Source: Bryobacterales bacterium (GTDB lineage Bacteria; Acidobacteriota; Terriglobia; Bryobacterales; Bryobacteraceae). From it: a stretch of DNA of 44,642 nt. The position numbers were made by a program, and so were the translations under genes. Location of the stretch: assembly GCA_003167255.1 (NCBI GenBank), contig PMTR01000191.1:49121-93762 (forward strand), in the 5' to 3' direction. Shown here piece after piece: positions 26,483-34,498 of the stretch. The number at the start of each line of letters is the position of its first letter. Within the stretch, counting starts at the first letter, position 1. The notes under the pieces are model-generated. The model was not told the origin of the DNA and did no database searches. It was given only the letters and a program-made list of their open reading frames with translations.

Positions 26483-26607
26483 GGAGGGCGGACCCCCTGG
26501 TCCGCGCGGGACGCCCTCGTCCCGCAGTCGGATCAGCAATATCAGCATCATGCAAACGGAAGCAGGCCGACGGGGGCGTCGGCCGCGGACCAGGGGGTCC
26601 GCCCTCC
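26483..26607 (-). repeat. 125-bp palindromic element, copy B
   Basis: Perfect 24-base terminal inverted repeats (26483-26506 and 26584-26607) bound the element. Each contains a hairpin with arms GCGGACC and GGTCCGC. Inside are GCGGGACG, loop CCCT, CGTCCCGC and GGCCGACG, loop GGGG, CGTCGGCC, around a core with ATATCAGCATC (26539-26549), the reverse complement of the core of copy A. Stem bases of the outer hairpins differ from copy A by paired, compensated changes. It sits in the 376-base gap between larB and the FG-GAP gene. Confidence 0.88.
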
Positions 26608-26826
26608 TGCCCCACCAAAACCCGCCGAGCGCAGCCGTATTCCGCGAGCCTCAGTAACTGGCCGGACACCAATGTGGGGTGCCTGGGCTGGTGGACATCG
26701 GCGTGCTCCTGGTGTCTGCGAACGACTGGAGACACTATGAAAGGCGCCGGGGTTGGTGCGTCTTTGCGCGCCACGGCGGGGCGGATGGACGCGCGGCCGA
26801 GGCAGTTCAGGACAGGTGCGCGGCTG
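26608..26826. other. leader region before the FG-GAP gene
   Basis: Gene-free stretch following element B. It holds GACACCA (26668-26674) and TGGTGTC (26709-26715), an inverted pair with a 34-base loop that may be structural, and an ATG at 26737 with GGAG upstream that is an alternative, longer start for the next gene. Nothing else is recognised. Confidence 0.4.
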
Positions 26827-28749
26827 ATGAAGCTTGGTTTCTTTGCGGCGATAGGCTTAGCGGCTACAACGCTTGCGGCGCAGCAGCCGGGCGCCGGGTT
26901 GCGGAAAGCCATTCAATCGACACTCGGCGCCAAGGCGGCTGCGACGGTGGAACCGGTGGTGCAGCAGGCCGAATTCAACGGTACTGCCCCATTCAACGCT
27001 TTCGGTTATGCCGTGGCCATAGACGGCCCGGTCGCGGTGGTGGGCGCACCGGCTGTATACTCCTCGCCGGGAATCCTGGGATCCGGATGGATATATATCT
27101 TCGCGAAGACGGTAGACACCTGGAGTTTGCAGGCTTCGATTGAGGAACCCGGCTCCCACTCGGGTTTTGGCGCCCCTGTGGCAGTGAGCGGTGGCACGGT
27201 GGGGGTGGGCGCGACCGGTAGCACCGGGGCGGTGTACGTGTACACGCAAACCGGAAACACCTGGAGCCAGCAGGCCACGCTCACGGCCGCCGATGGCGTA
27301 TCTGGGGACCACTTCGGCTCGGGCTTGGCCGTGAACGGCGGCACGATCGTGGTGGGCGCTGCCGGGAAGAATAATCTAGCCGGAGCGGTCTACATATTCA
27401 CGCAGACGGGAGGCGCCTGGAGCCAACAGGCGGAGCTGACGGCACCGGTTGGGGCGACCTACGATAGTTTTGGAGCCTCCGTGGCAGTGAGCGGCGGCAC
27501 AGTCGTAGTGGGCGCAGCCTTGCACAATCACAGGGCCGGCGCCATCTATGTGTTCACCCAGACAGGAAACCAGTGGAGCCAGCAGGCCGAGTTGACGCCT
27601 TCCGATGTGACGGCCAACGACTTCTTCGGCAACGTCGTAGCCGTGAGCGGCGATACCGCCGTGGTGGGAGACTCGACGAAGAACACCGGGCGTGGCGTGG
27701 TGTATATCTTCACGAGAACCGGAGGCACCTGGAACCCGCCGAGCGAGCTTTCCGCGGGAGACGGAGAACCCAACGACTTCTTCGGCACATCCGTGGCGAT
27801 GAGCGGCGGCACGGTTGCTGTGGGCGCTCCCTACCATAACCAGAGCGCCGGAGCGGTATACATGTTCACGCAAAACGGAGCCGGCTGGAGCCAGCAGGCC
27901 GAGGTCACGGCTTCCGATGCCGCGCCCTACGATAATTTCGGCGAAGGGGTCGCGGTGGACGGCGGTGTGATGAGGGTAGGCGCCTGTCCCGGCGATGCGA
28001 CTCCTGAATTCAGCGCGGCGTATGTCTTCCAGCTTCCCATCGCTGCGCCGGTGAACGGAGCGAGCCTGGTGGCGGGTCCCATCGCGCCGGGCGAGGTGAT
28101 CGCGCTGTTCACCAGTCTGGGACCAGACGGCGGAGTGGTAGCATCCCCTTCCACGGACGGGCTGCTGCCCACTCAGCTCGGCGGCGTGCAGGTCTTCTTC
28201 GACGGCGTGGCGGCGCCAATCTTCTACGCGCAGAAGCAACAGGTCAACGTGCAAGCGCCGTTCGAGCTGCGGAATCCCACGACGCAGGTTCACATTGAGT
28301 ACAACGGCGCCGCGACGTGGACCAGCACGGTGGCCGTGCAACCGGCTGCACCGGCGATCTTCCGCGTCGGAGGGTCGGCACAGGCCCTGGTGTTGAACCA
28401 GGACGGCACGTGGAATTCGCCTTCGAACCCGGCGCCCGCGGGATCGGTGGTGGCGCTTTGGGGCACCGGCGGGGGCGCCACTATCCCAGCCGGCATCACC
28501 GGCGGTTTTACGCGTCTTGATTCGCTCGCGCCGCTGGCGCTGCCGGTCACGGTGATGATCGGAAGCACGGCGATCGAGGCCACGCTTAGCTACCATGGCG
28601 CGGCTCCGACACTTTCCACCGGAGTCTTTCAGATCAACTTCCAGATTCCGGCGGGCGCGCCGGCGCGCCCGAGCGTTTCACTCAGCATCGCCATCGGATC
28701 TGTGAAGAGCACGGACCCGCCGGCTGGAACCACCATCGCGCTGAAGTGA
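26827..28749 (+). CDS. secreted FG-GAP repeat protein with Solibacter C-terminal domain
   Basis: A 640-residue exported protein. ATG 26827 begins a signal peptide (KLGFFAAIGLAATTLAAQ); ATG 26737 would add 30 residues and has the better Shine-Dalgarno, so the true start is unsure. Residues 50-400 are about seven repeats of some 50 residues of the form VAVSGGTVVVGA...AGAIYVFTQTGNQWSQQAELT, typical of FG-GAP/integrin-like beta-propeller proteins. The C-terminus (VNGASLVAGPIAPGEVIALF, GVQVFFDGVAAPIFYAQKQQVNVQAP) is of the TIGR03437 type seen in the gene at 4709. Probably cell-surface or extracellular. It ends 11 bases from the convergent metalloprotease. Confidence 0.85.
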   Translation: MKLGFFAAIGLAATTLAAQQPGAGLRKAIQSTLGAKAAATVEPVVQQAEFNGTAPFNAFGYAVAIDGPVAVVGAPAVYSSPGILGSGWIYIFAKTVDTWSLQASIEEPGSHSGFGAPVAVSGGTVGVGATGSTGAVYVYTQTGNTWSQQATLTAADGVSGDHFGSGLAVNGGTIVVGAAGKNNLAGAVYIFTQTGGAWSQQAELTAPVGATYDSFGASVAVSGGTVVVGAALHNHRAGAIYVFTQTGNQWSQQAELTPSDVTANDFFGNVVAVSGDTAVVGDSTKNTGRGVVYIFTRTGGTWNPPSELSAGDGEPNDFFGTSVAMSGGTVAVGAPYHNQSAGAVYMFTQNGAGWSQQAEVTASDAAPYDNFGEGVAVDGGVMRVGACPGDATPEFSAAYVFQLPIAAPVNGASLVAGPIAPGEVIALFTSLGPDGGVVASPSTDGLLPTQLGGVQVFFDGVAAPIFYAQKQQVNVQAPFELRNPTTQVHIEYNGAATWTSTVAVQPAAPAIFRVGGSAQALVLNQDGTWNSPSNPAPAGSVVALWGTGGGATIPAGITGGFTRLDSLAPLALPVTVMIGSTAIEATLSYHGAAPTLSTGVFQINFQIPAGAPARPSVSLSIAIGSVKSTDPPAGTTIALK

Positions 28750-28760
28750 TCAGCCGGCCC

Positions 28761-31394
28761 TTACATCAGCAGCCAGTCCGCGGTAATCCACCAGTCCGGG
28801 TGCGCGTCACTCCAGGTGCAGAGCGGGACGGGGGCCAGCCAATCCCAGCCGGGGTCGCCGCCAATCGGGGCGCCGGGAGGGGCTGGCGGGGCCGGCATCA
28901 CCCGCGCCGCTTCGGCGGGGCGTTCGAGGAAACGCTTGATGTCGGCGGCCAGCAGGGAGCTGTGCGCTCGTTCGGCTTCGCCATTGCCCACCTCGCGCCC
29001 GGCGAGTCCCGAGAGCTTGAGCGAAGCCACGGCCCGCACTTGTGCATTTGGCGCGCCGGCGGCAAGCCACATGACGCGATCCACCAGCACGCGCTCTTCG
29101 GCGCGGCGAATCTCGGCTTCGTAGGGCGAGGCTACCGGGGCGTCGAAGACGGCTTTGGTCAGGCGGTCCATCACTTCTTCGAGCGAGGGCATTGTAGGAT
29201 CGATGGCATGCTGCGCCACCAGGCGCGCGGCGCGGTTGAGTTGGAGAACGAACCCGATGGTCACGTCGGATGCAATGATGGCCGGGCTCAGCGGATCGAA
29301 GCCCGATCCGGTGGTGCGGGGAAATAGCTCGCGGTGCATGCCGAAGCCCGGCGGGCGCGGCGGGATGGCCGCCAGCACCTGGCCCGGCACCGTCAGTTCC
29401 GACGGCAGCAACGTGGCGGCGAGCGCTTCGAGAGCCTCGCGCTGGTTCGCGGCCGACTCATATTTCACGGGCGTGCGGCCGTCGCCGCGCATGGCGTAGA
29501 TGTAATCGATGCCGGCCACCATGGACGCGGCCGATTCCACCGAATACCGGTGATACATGAAGATGGGCACCAGCGGCTCTTCGATAGTGGCCATGGGCGC
29601 GCCGTTGCGAATGGTGTGCTCGCCCAACCGGTCGAGCGCTGCGCGCCGCACTCTCATGATGCGGTTCAACTCTTCGGCCTGGTTGACGCCGTTCGACCAT
29701 TGATCGACGCGCGGATGCGTGTCGGTGTCCTGGTTGGTGAAATAGCGGATGTCCTGGGCCCAGGCGTCGTCGAGGATTTTGGCGAGGGCGGCCGTTTCGT
29801 TGGCGCCGGCGGGAAACTGACGGTAGCCATAATTGATGGCCACCTTATCCCAATCGCCGATGCGGGCAGGGTAGGCGCCCGAGATATCGATAGTGCCGTC
29901 GTCGCGCAGCTTCTCGGCCGGGTGCGGATAGTCCATCACGGAAATCCATCCCTTGGTGCTGTCGTAGTAGTTGTGGCCGAGACCCAAGGTGTGGCCCACC
30001 TCGTGCGCGGCGAGCTGGCGGATGCGCGCGAGCGCGGTCTGGTAAAGGATGTCGGGCTTCTCGTTGCCGGTGGTGTAGGGCGAGAGCAGGCCTTCGAAGA
30101 TCAGGTAATCCTGCCGGTCGCGGAGCGAGCCCAGCGTGACGGTGGCCTTGATGATCTCGCCGGTGCGCGGGTCGTTGACGGTGCCTCCCGAGCTCCAGCC
30201 GCGCGTCGAACGGTGGACCCAGTTGATCATGTTGTAGCGGATATCCATGGGGTCGGCGCCGTCGGGCAGCACGGCCACCTGGAACGCGTTGCGGAAGCCG
30301 GCCGCTTCGAAGGCCTGGTTCCACCAGCTCGCTCCTTCCACCAACGCCTTGCGCACGTCCTCGGGCGTGCCCGGGTCCACCCAGTATTGGATCGGTTTGA
30401 CGGCCTCGCTGACGGCGGCGTTGGGATCTTTCTTCTCCAGGCGATGGCGGTGCACGTAACGCATCACCATGGGCTCGCCGATGGGCACGCTATAATCGAC
30501 GAAACTCAGGCCGCCGTATCCGGCGCGCGGATCGTCGTAGCGGGGGCGAAAGTGGTTGTCGGGGAGTTCGACCAGCGAGTAGTGCTCGCGCAGAGTCACG
30601 GAGTCGGCGGAAGGGGTGACGCTGGCCACGCTGCCGGAGAACGGGCCGCCGCCACGACCTCCGCCGCCCGCTGCATCGGGGGCTGGACTGCCAGCGCCGA
30701 TGGCCGGTGGGCCCTGCGCCGGACCGGCCGCACCGCCGCGACCGCCTCCGGCGGCATCGTTGGCGAAGGTGAGGGTCACTTCAATTTCCGAGTTCTTGGG
30801 GAAGGCTTTGGTGCGCGCAATGTAGAAGGCGCTGCGTGTGCGGTCCACGCGATAGGTTCCGGGGCGGAGCGCATTGCCGGCGCCGTGCCCGTCGCGCAGG
30901 AAGAAATCGGTCGAGTCCACCAGCACGCGCGCATTGCTTTCGGCGGCGACGGTGAAGCCCCACAGCACGGACTTGGCGAAGGAATCTTCCACCGAGCGGC
31001 GCTCGGCCGGGTTGGCGCTCGATGAGCGGAAGGATTCGTTGCCTTGCACCAGCATCACCTTCGGTCCGACGCGCTGGAAGGAAACAATGCGCGAAGCGCC
31101 TTCCTGGCCGCGGTCGAGGCCGATTTCGTTCGAGCCCAGTCCTGCGGCGAGGCCGGTGGTATAGAGGAAATCGCTGTCGAAGCGCGGGATCTCCAGCCAT
31201 AGGCTGCCGGTGCGCTCGTCCCAGTAGAGGGGGAAGTAGCCGTCGATCTTCTGCATGCCGCTGGTGCGCTCTTCAATGCGGGGCAGAGGCCCGGCCGGTT
31301 GCGCGCCACCGCGCCCCTGCGCGTGGAGCGTCGGATGGCAGCACAGCAACGTGAGAGCGAAGACGGCTAGAAATCTTAGGGAAGCTCGATGCAT
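28761..31394 (-). CDS. exported zinc-dependent metalloprotease (DUF4953/DUF5117 type)
   Basis: An 877-residue exported protein with a signal peptide (LRFLAVFALTLLCCHPTLHA). The ATG at 31394 has AGGAG ten bases upstream; the ATG at 31418 has none. The extended zinc motif is H464-EVGH-TLGLGH474-N, that is HExxHxxGxxH, characteristic of metzincin-like proteases. The N-terminal part (YFPLYWDERTGSLWLEI, DSDFLYTTGLAAGLGSNEIGLDRGQ) and the region after the active site match the DUF5117/DUF4953/DUF5118 set of large periplasmic zinc proteases common in Bacteroidetes and Acidobacteria. A low-complexity Gly/Pro/Ala segment occurs around residues 220-260. Substrates are unknown. Confidence 0.92.
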   Translation of the reverse strand: MHRASLRFLAVFALTLLCCHPTLHAQGRGGAQPAGPLPRIEERTSGMQKIDGYFPLYWDERTGSLWLEIPRFDSDFLYTTGLAAGLGSNEIGLDRGQEGASRIVSFQRVGPKVMLVQGNESFRSSSANPAERRSVEDSFAKSVLWGFTVAAESNARVLVDSTDFFLRDGHGAGNALRPGTYRVDRTRSAFYIARTKAFPKNSEIEVTLTFANDAAGGGRGGAAGPAQGPPAIGAGSPAPDAAGGGGRGGGPFSGSVASVTPSADSVTLREHYSLVELPDNHFRPRYDDPRAGYGGLSFVDYSVPIGEPMVMRYVHRHRLEKKDPNAAVSEAVKPIQYWVDPGTPEDVRKALVEGASWWNQAFEAAGFRNAFQVAVLPDGADPMDIRYNMINWVHRSTRGWSSGGTVNDPRTGEIIKATVTLGSLRDRQDYLIFEGLLSPYTTGNEKPDILYQTALARIRQLAAHEVGHTLGLGHNYYDSTKGWISVMDYPHPAEKLRDDGTIDISGAYPARIGDWDKVAINYGYRQFPAGANETAALAKILDDAWAQDIRYFTNQDTDTHPRVDQWSNGVNQAEELNRIMRVRRAALDRLGEHTIRNGAPMATIEEPLVPIFMYHRYSVESAASMVAGIDYIYAMRGDGRTPVKYESAANQREALEALAATLLPSELTVPGQVLAAIPPRPPGFGMHRELFPRTTGSGFDPLSPAIIASDVTIGFVLQLNRAARLVAQHAIDPTMPSLEEVMDRLTKAVFDAPVASPYEAEIRRAEERVLVDRVMWLAAGAPNAQVRAVASLKLSGLAGREVGNGEAERAHSSLLAADIKRFLERPAEAARVMPAPPAPPGAPIGGDPGWDWLAPVPLCTWSDAHPDWWITADWLLM

Positions 31395-31550
31395 CGATGG
31401 AAAACTCCTGGGGTCCATTGTATACGGTAGGGTCTCATGCGGCCGAGGGCGCCCGCCAAGCGCGATAGCCGGAAGTAAGGGACATTATGCCTAGCTATTT
31501 CGGCGCGCGGACCGGCCGTTGTGACATCACGCGGGCGGGGATGGCGGGCG

Positions 31551-31877
31551 TTATTTGAAGGGAATTTCTACTTCCGTGTAGCTGCCCGGCGTGGCGGCGT
31601 TCACGGCGGCGGCAATCGCGTCAAGATGTTGCCGCACAAGCCACCAAGGTGAGTTTTCAAGAACAACGATAGAGATTTTCCGATCGGCAAGGTTCTGCTG
31701 ATAGCGCACGTTCTTGTCGGTTGTCAGCAACAGATCGAAGCCCGCGCCCTCAGCCAGCTCAAGCAGCTCTCCATTTGAAATTCTTTCCCATTTAAGTTTT
31801 CTTGCCTCGGTGACTTCGTGACCTCGTAACGATGCGGTAAGGCCTCTTGGCACGCCCTGATCAAACAGGATGCGCAT
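31551..31877 (-). CDS. DUF5615 PIN-like toxin
   Basis: A 108-residue protein beginning MRILFDQGVPRGL, with LLTTDKNVRYQQNL later; D6 and the TDKN motif fit the DUF5615 PIN-like family. Its start overlaps the upstream DUF433 gene by 17 bases. By analogy with VapC it may be a ribonuclease toxin. It is distinct in sequence from the DUF5615 protein at 20572, so the two pairs are not a recent duplication. Confidence 0.82.
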   Translation of the reverse strand: MRILFDQGVPRGLTASLRGHEVTEARKLKWERISNGELLELAEGAGFDLLLTTDKNVRYQQNLADRKISIVVLENSPWWLVRQHLDAIAAAVNAATPGSYTEVEIPFK

Positions 31878-32127
31878 CAGACATACCTGCTGCACCGACA
31901 GGAACCGGCGGCGCGTCGAGGCTGCGGGCGGCAAATTCAAGGACCGCCTGAATCTGCTCCCGCGTGACATCGTACTGCTCGATGATTTCCTCAATGCTCG
32001 AACCCACTTCGAGGTTTTCAAAGACCGTAGCGACCGGCATACGGGTATCGCGAAACACCCACGCACCACTACGTCGATCCGGTACGCTTTCGACGGCGGG
32101 GCATTGTGACCAATCAAGAGCCGCCAT
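31861..32127 (-). CDS. DUF433 antitoxin
   Basis: An 88-residue DUF433 protein: the core SGAWVFRDTRMPVATVFENLEVGSSIEEIIEQYDVTREQI matches the family, although the usual GKPxIxGTRI is changed to GAWVFRDTRM. An excellent Shine-Dalgarno (AAGGAGG, eight bases before the ATG) precedes it, as expected when an antitoxin must be made in excess. First gene of the pair. Confidence 0.83.
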   Translation of the reverse strand: MAALDWSQCPAVESVPDRRSGAWVFRDTRMPVATVFENLEVGSSIEEIIEQYDVTREQIQAVLEFAARSLDAPPVPVGAAGMSDAHPV

Positions 32128-32243
32128 AGTACGATCCTCCTTCTTTCAGGGTACGCCAGCATGGTACCGGAAAATAGACGGTGAGGCAATTTCGAACGGC
32201 TCGAGAGGAGGGGCGCAAAGGACCTTTTGTGGGACAAGAGGCC

Positions 32244-32513
32244 CTACCGATGAGCTGAACGGGCCTGCTGGCTCTCCATCACAACGCGCAGAATGCGGTT
32301 AATGCGCGTCTGGTAGCCCCTGCCATGACCCTTGAGCCAATCCAGGACGTCCGTATCGAGACGAATCGTCAATTGCCTTTTGACCGGGGGCCAAGCCGCC
32401 GTTGCCTTCTTGAGAAACTTCTTGTCGAGCGGCGGAATGTCCGAATAGTCAATATCGGCATCCCGCGTCTGGTCAATTCGTGCCAAGTCGCTTTTGATAG
32501 ATTTTTTGTTCAC
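32244..32513 (-). CDS. brnA: BrnA-type antitoxin
   Basis: An 89-residue protein with the BrnA (DUF4415) C-terminal ribbon-helix-helix: VKRQLTIRLDTDVLDWLKGHGRGYQTRINRILRVVM. It should bind BrnT and repress the operon. The GTG start at 32513 has AAGGGG upstream and lies inside the 3' end of the brnT gene, overlapping it by 41 bases; toxin-first order is normal for BrnTA. Confidence 0.88.
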   Translation of the reverse strand: MNKKSIKSDLARIDQTRDADIDYSDIPPLDKKFLKKATAAWPPVKRQLTIRLDTDVLDWLKGHGRGYQTRINRILRVVMESQQARSAHR

Positions 32514-32766
32514 GTCGGTTCCCCTTCCTCATGGAGATGATGCGCGTTCCCTCATCGCGCGGTGAATGGGCGATGACAATCAGCCGCCCGGCCAGCAAGC
32601 CCAAAGTGATAAGCCGTGATTCTCCGTAGTCGAAGCGGTCATCTTCGAACGTGACGCAAGGCCCGGAAAACACCTGTTCGGCATCCTCGAAGCTGAGGCC
32701 ATAGTTGGCGACGTTCTTCCGGCGACATTCTTCAGGCTCTTGGGCTTCGTCCCATTCGAATTTCAT
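32473..32766 (-). CDS. brnT: BrnT-type toxin
   Basis: A 97-residue protein of the BrnT family (RelE-like ribonuclease): FEWDEA, LSFEDAEQVFSGPCVTFED, SRLITLGLLAGRLIVIAHSPRDEGTRIISMRKGNRREQKIYQ. The arginine-rich C-terminus RIISMRKGNRRE is conserved. The usual KHG segment before SFEDA is NYG, with two extra residues near it, so activity should not be assumed. Start ATG 32766. It sits directly after the second CPBP gene and before the second DUF433/DUF5615 pair. Confidence 0.86.
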   Translation of the reverse strand: MKFEWDEAQEPEECRRKNVANYGLSFEDAEQVFSGPCVTFEDDRFDYGESRLITLGLLAGRLIVIAHSPRDEGTRIISMRKGNRREQKIYQKRLGTN

Positions 32767-32826
32767 TTCCGAATGTAGCTCTTTTTGTAGTTACACGCAA
32801 GCCTGTCGTTTCGTTGGTTTCGTTGG

Positions 32827-33441
32827 CTAGGGCCGGAACCAACCGGGGCCGACTCGCAGATGATGGCTGACGGAATCCGGCACCACCAGGAACAACAACA
32901 GGCCGATGGCGGCGTGCGCGATTCCGAGGAGATAGAGGTTGCGGCTTCGCCGGTAGAGCAGCGTGGCGCACCAGCCCAACGGGAGCGTGATGGCCATGAG
33001 GAACGGGTTGGGCGCGTGCGCGAGGGAAAAGAGCACGGCGGCCATCAGGGAAGCGGCGCGGGTTGAAACCGCGGCATCGAAGCGATTCAGGAAATAGCCG
33101 CTCAGAGCATATTGCTGGGCGAGGGCCCAGGGCAGATAAGCGGCCGCGGCAAAGAAGGCGCCGTCGAAGCCGATCTGGCGGATGGTGCGCAGCAGGACGC
33201 CGGCCGTGAGCAGCAGAAGCGCGATCAGGAGCAGCAGCGGCGCCAGTTCGTGCAGGCAATCGCGCAGGTTGTGGAGTCCGAAGCCCAGCGCGCGGGGGCT
33301 TTCGCGGTGCAGCAGGTGCGAGAGGAGCATCAGGGCCGGGATGGCGATCCAGCAGTGGGGGTGGACGAAGCGCAGCTTCCAGATGTAGGCGACGATCAGG
33401 CCGAATATCAGGAGCGGTTCCAGGATGGCGAGTTTGCGCAT
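32827..33441 (-). CDS. CPBP-like membrane protein with altered active site
   Basis: A 204-residue multi-pass membrane protein. The segments LAQQYALSGYFLNRF, LFSLAHAPNPFLM and GIAHAAIGLLLF line up with the three CPBP motifs. In motif 1 the two catalytic glutamates are both glutamine (QQ) and the arginine is absent, while the motif-2 and motif-3 histidines remain. It begins seven bases after the stop of the complete CPBP protein at 33449, suggesting a partner or regulatory role rather than independent proteolysis. Its start is supported by its position in the operon. Confidence 0.72.
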   Translation of the reverse strand: MRKLAILEPLLIFGLIVAYIWKLRFVHPHCWIAIPALMLLSHLLHRESPRALGFGLHNLRDCLHELAPLLLLIALLLLTAGVLLRTIRQIGFDGAFFAAAAYLPWALAQQYALSGYFLNRFDAAVSTRAASLMAAVLFSLAHAPNPFLMAITLPLGWCATLLYRRSRNLYLLGIAHAAIGLLLFLVVPDSVSHHLRVGPGWFRP

Positions 33442-33448
33442 GGCGGGC

Positions 33449-34333
33449 TCAGAAGAAGAAGTGCTTGGTCCAATCCACCAGCATGTGCAAGGCGGCTGAC
33501 GAAAGGACGGTGGAGGCCTTGCGGAAAACCCAGCCGTAGGCCACGCCGGCGATGGTGGCGAGAATCATGTAGCGCCAGTTGGGCAAGGGCTGAGGTCCGT
33601 TGTCGAGGTGCGCACAGCCGAAAATGAAGGCGGCGGCCAGCAGGGTGCGGGTGCCGGCGCCGAAGCGGAGCATCAGCAGGTTCTGGATGAGCGAGCGGAA
33701 GAGAATCTCTTCGGGCAGCGCGGTGCCGGCGAAGATCAGGCCGGCCGCGGAGACCATGCGGCCGGCGGACTGGGTGGGCGCGTGCGGAAGCGGAATGAAT
33801 CCGAGAGCGATGCCCACGACGGCCAGCACCGGCGCGGCCATGGCGAACCCGGCCAGCGGCAGCCAGTAATCCCGCGCGTGACGCGGCAGGTTGTATTTTA
33901 AGCCGGGCACGGAGCGGAACGCCAGGAAGAGCACCAGGCCGAGTAGAATGGCGATGCCGTATGCCACGGCGTGCAGAAAGCCCTGTGCGGGGCGCGGAAT
34001 GAGACTCGCGCCGGCGGAGAATTCGAGCGGCAGCCAGAGAAGCAGGACGGTGAGGAAGTCCAGCGCCGAGGGACGCGCGACCGGGCCGGCGCCTTGCGCA
34101 TACGCGCAGAGGACGGGAGCGGAAGTGTAGGCGAGGATCAGGAGCGCGAGCGGCAGGCCGGACACGCCGGCGAGCGCGGCCGCAAGGGTGAAGACGGCGG
34201 TGAGTAGCGGCGGCGCGGCCAGGATCCAGGCGGGCCTGCGATGCAAAACGGTTTCGAGAAACCGCCGCGGCGCGGGCGCCAGAAAGGCCAGGACAGCCGC
34301 CAGCAGCAGGGCGAGAATTGCGGTTTGCTCCAT
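33449..34333 (-). CDS. CPBP family intramembrane metalloprotease
   Basis: A 294-residue membrane protein with about eight hydrophobic segments and complete CPBP motifs: PEEILFR (EExxxR), FIFGCAH (FxxxH) and LHMLVDW (HxxxD). The family includes Rce1-like proteases and bacteriocin-immunity proteins; the substrate is unknown. The ATG at 34333 was chosen; a GTG at 34348 would add five residues. It is the first gene of a two-gene CPBP operon, and a dispersed hairpin repeat (34360-34466) lies immediately upstream, between it and uvrA. Confidence 0.86.
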   Translation of the reverse strand: MEQTAILALLLAAVLAFLAPAPRRFLETVLHRRPAWILAAPPLLTAVFTLAAALAGVSGLPLALLILAYTSAPVLCAYAQGAGPVARPSALDFLTVLLLWLPLEFSAGASLIPRPAQGFLHAVAYGIAILLGLVLFLAFRSVPGLKYNLPRHARDYWLPLAGFAMAAPVLAVVGIALGFIPLPHAPTQSAGRMVSAAGLIFAGTALPEEILFRSLIQNLLMLRFGAGTRTLLAAAFIFGCAHLDNGPQPLPNWRYMILATIAGVAYGWVFRKASTVLSSAALHMLVDWTKHFFF

Positions 34334-34359
34334 AGGGATATCTTGCACCTAAAAAGGTT

Positions 34360-34466
34360 GGCAGGCTGAAGCCGCCTATTCAGGCTGCGGACCCGCTTTC
34401 CAGCGGGTCCAGCCTGCTGAAAGCCGGCTGCGGGCAGGATTGCCTGGCAGGATTGCCCGCCCCACA
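34360..34466 (-). repeat. dispersed multi-hairpin element, inverse orientation
   Basis: Read on the minus strand this follows the plan of the copies at 40311 and 44519: GTGGGG, a GCGGGCA hairpin with ATCC loop (here duplicated in a nested way), AGCCGGCT with TTC loop and an imperfect partner, the invariant GGACCCGCT, loop GGAA, AGCGGGTCC, and GCAGCCT, loop GAAT, AGGCGGC (one mismatch). The two mismatches and the duplication make it the least regular of the three full copies. It sits between the promoters of uvrA's downstream neighbour and the CPBP operon. Confidence 0.8.
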
Positions 34467-34498
34467 ATTGTTGTCGATTCTTACAGCAGACAGGACGC

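Noticed and set aside
29334-31025. 563-codon plus-strand frame antisense to the zinc protease
   Set aside because: Composition of an antisense shadow; the protease on the minus strand has signal peptide and HExxH motif.
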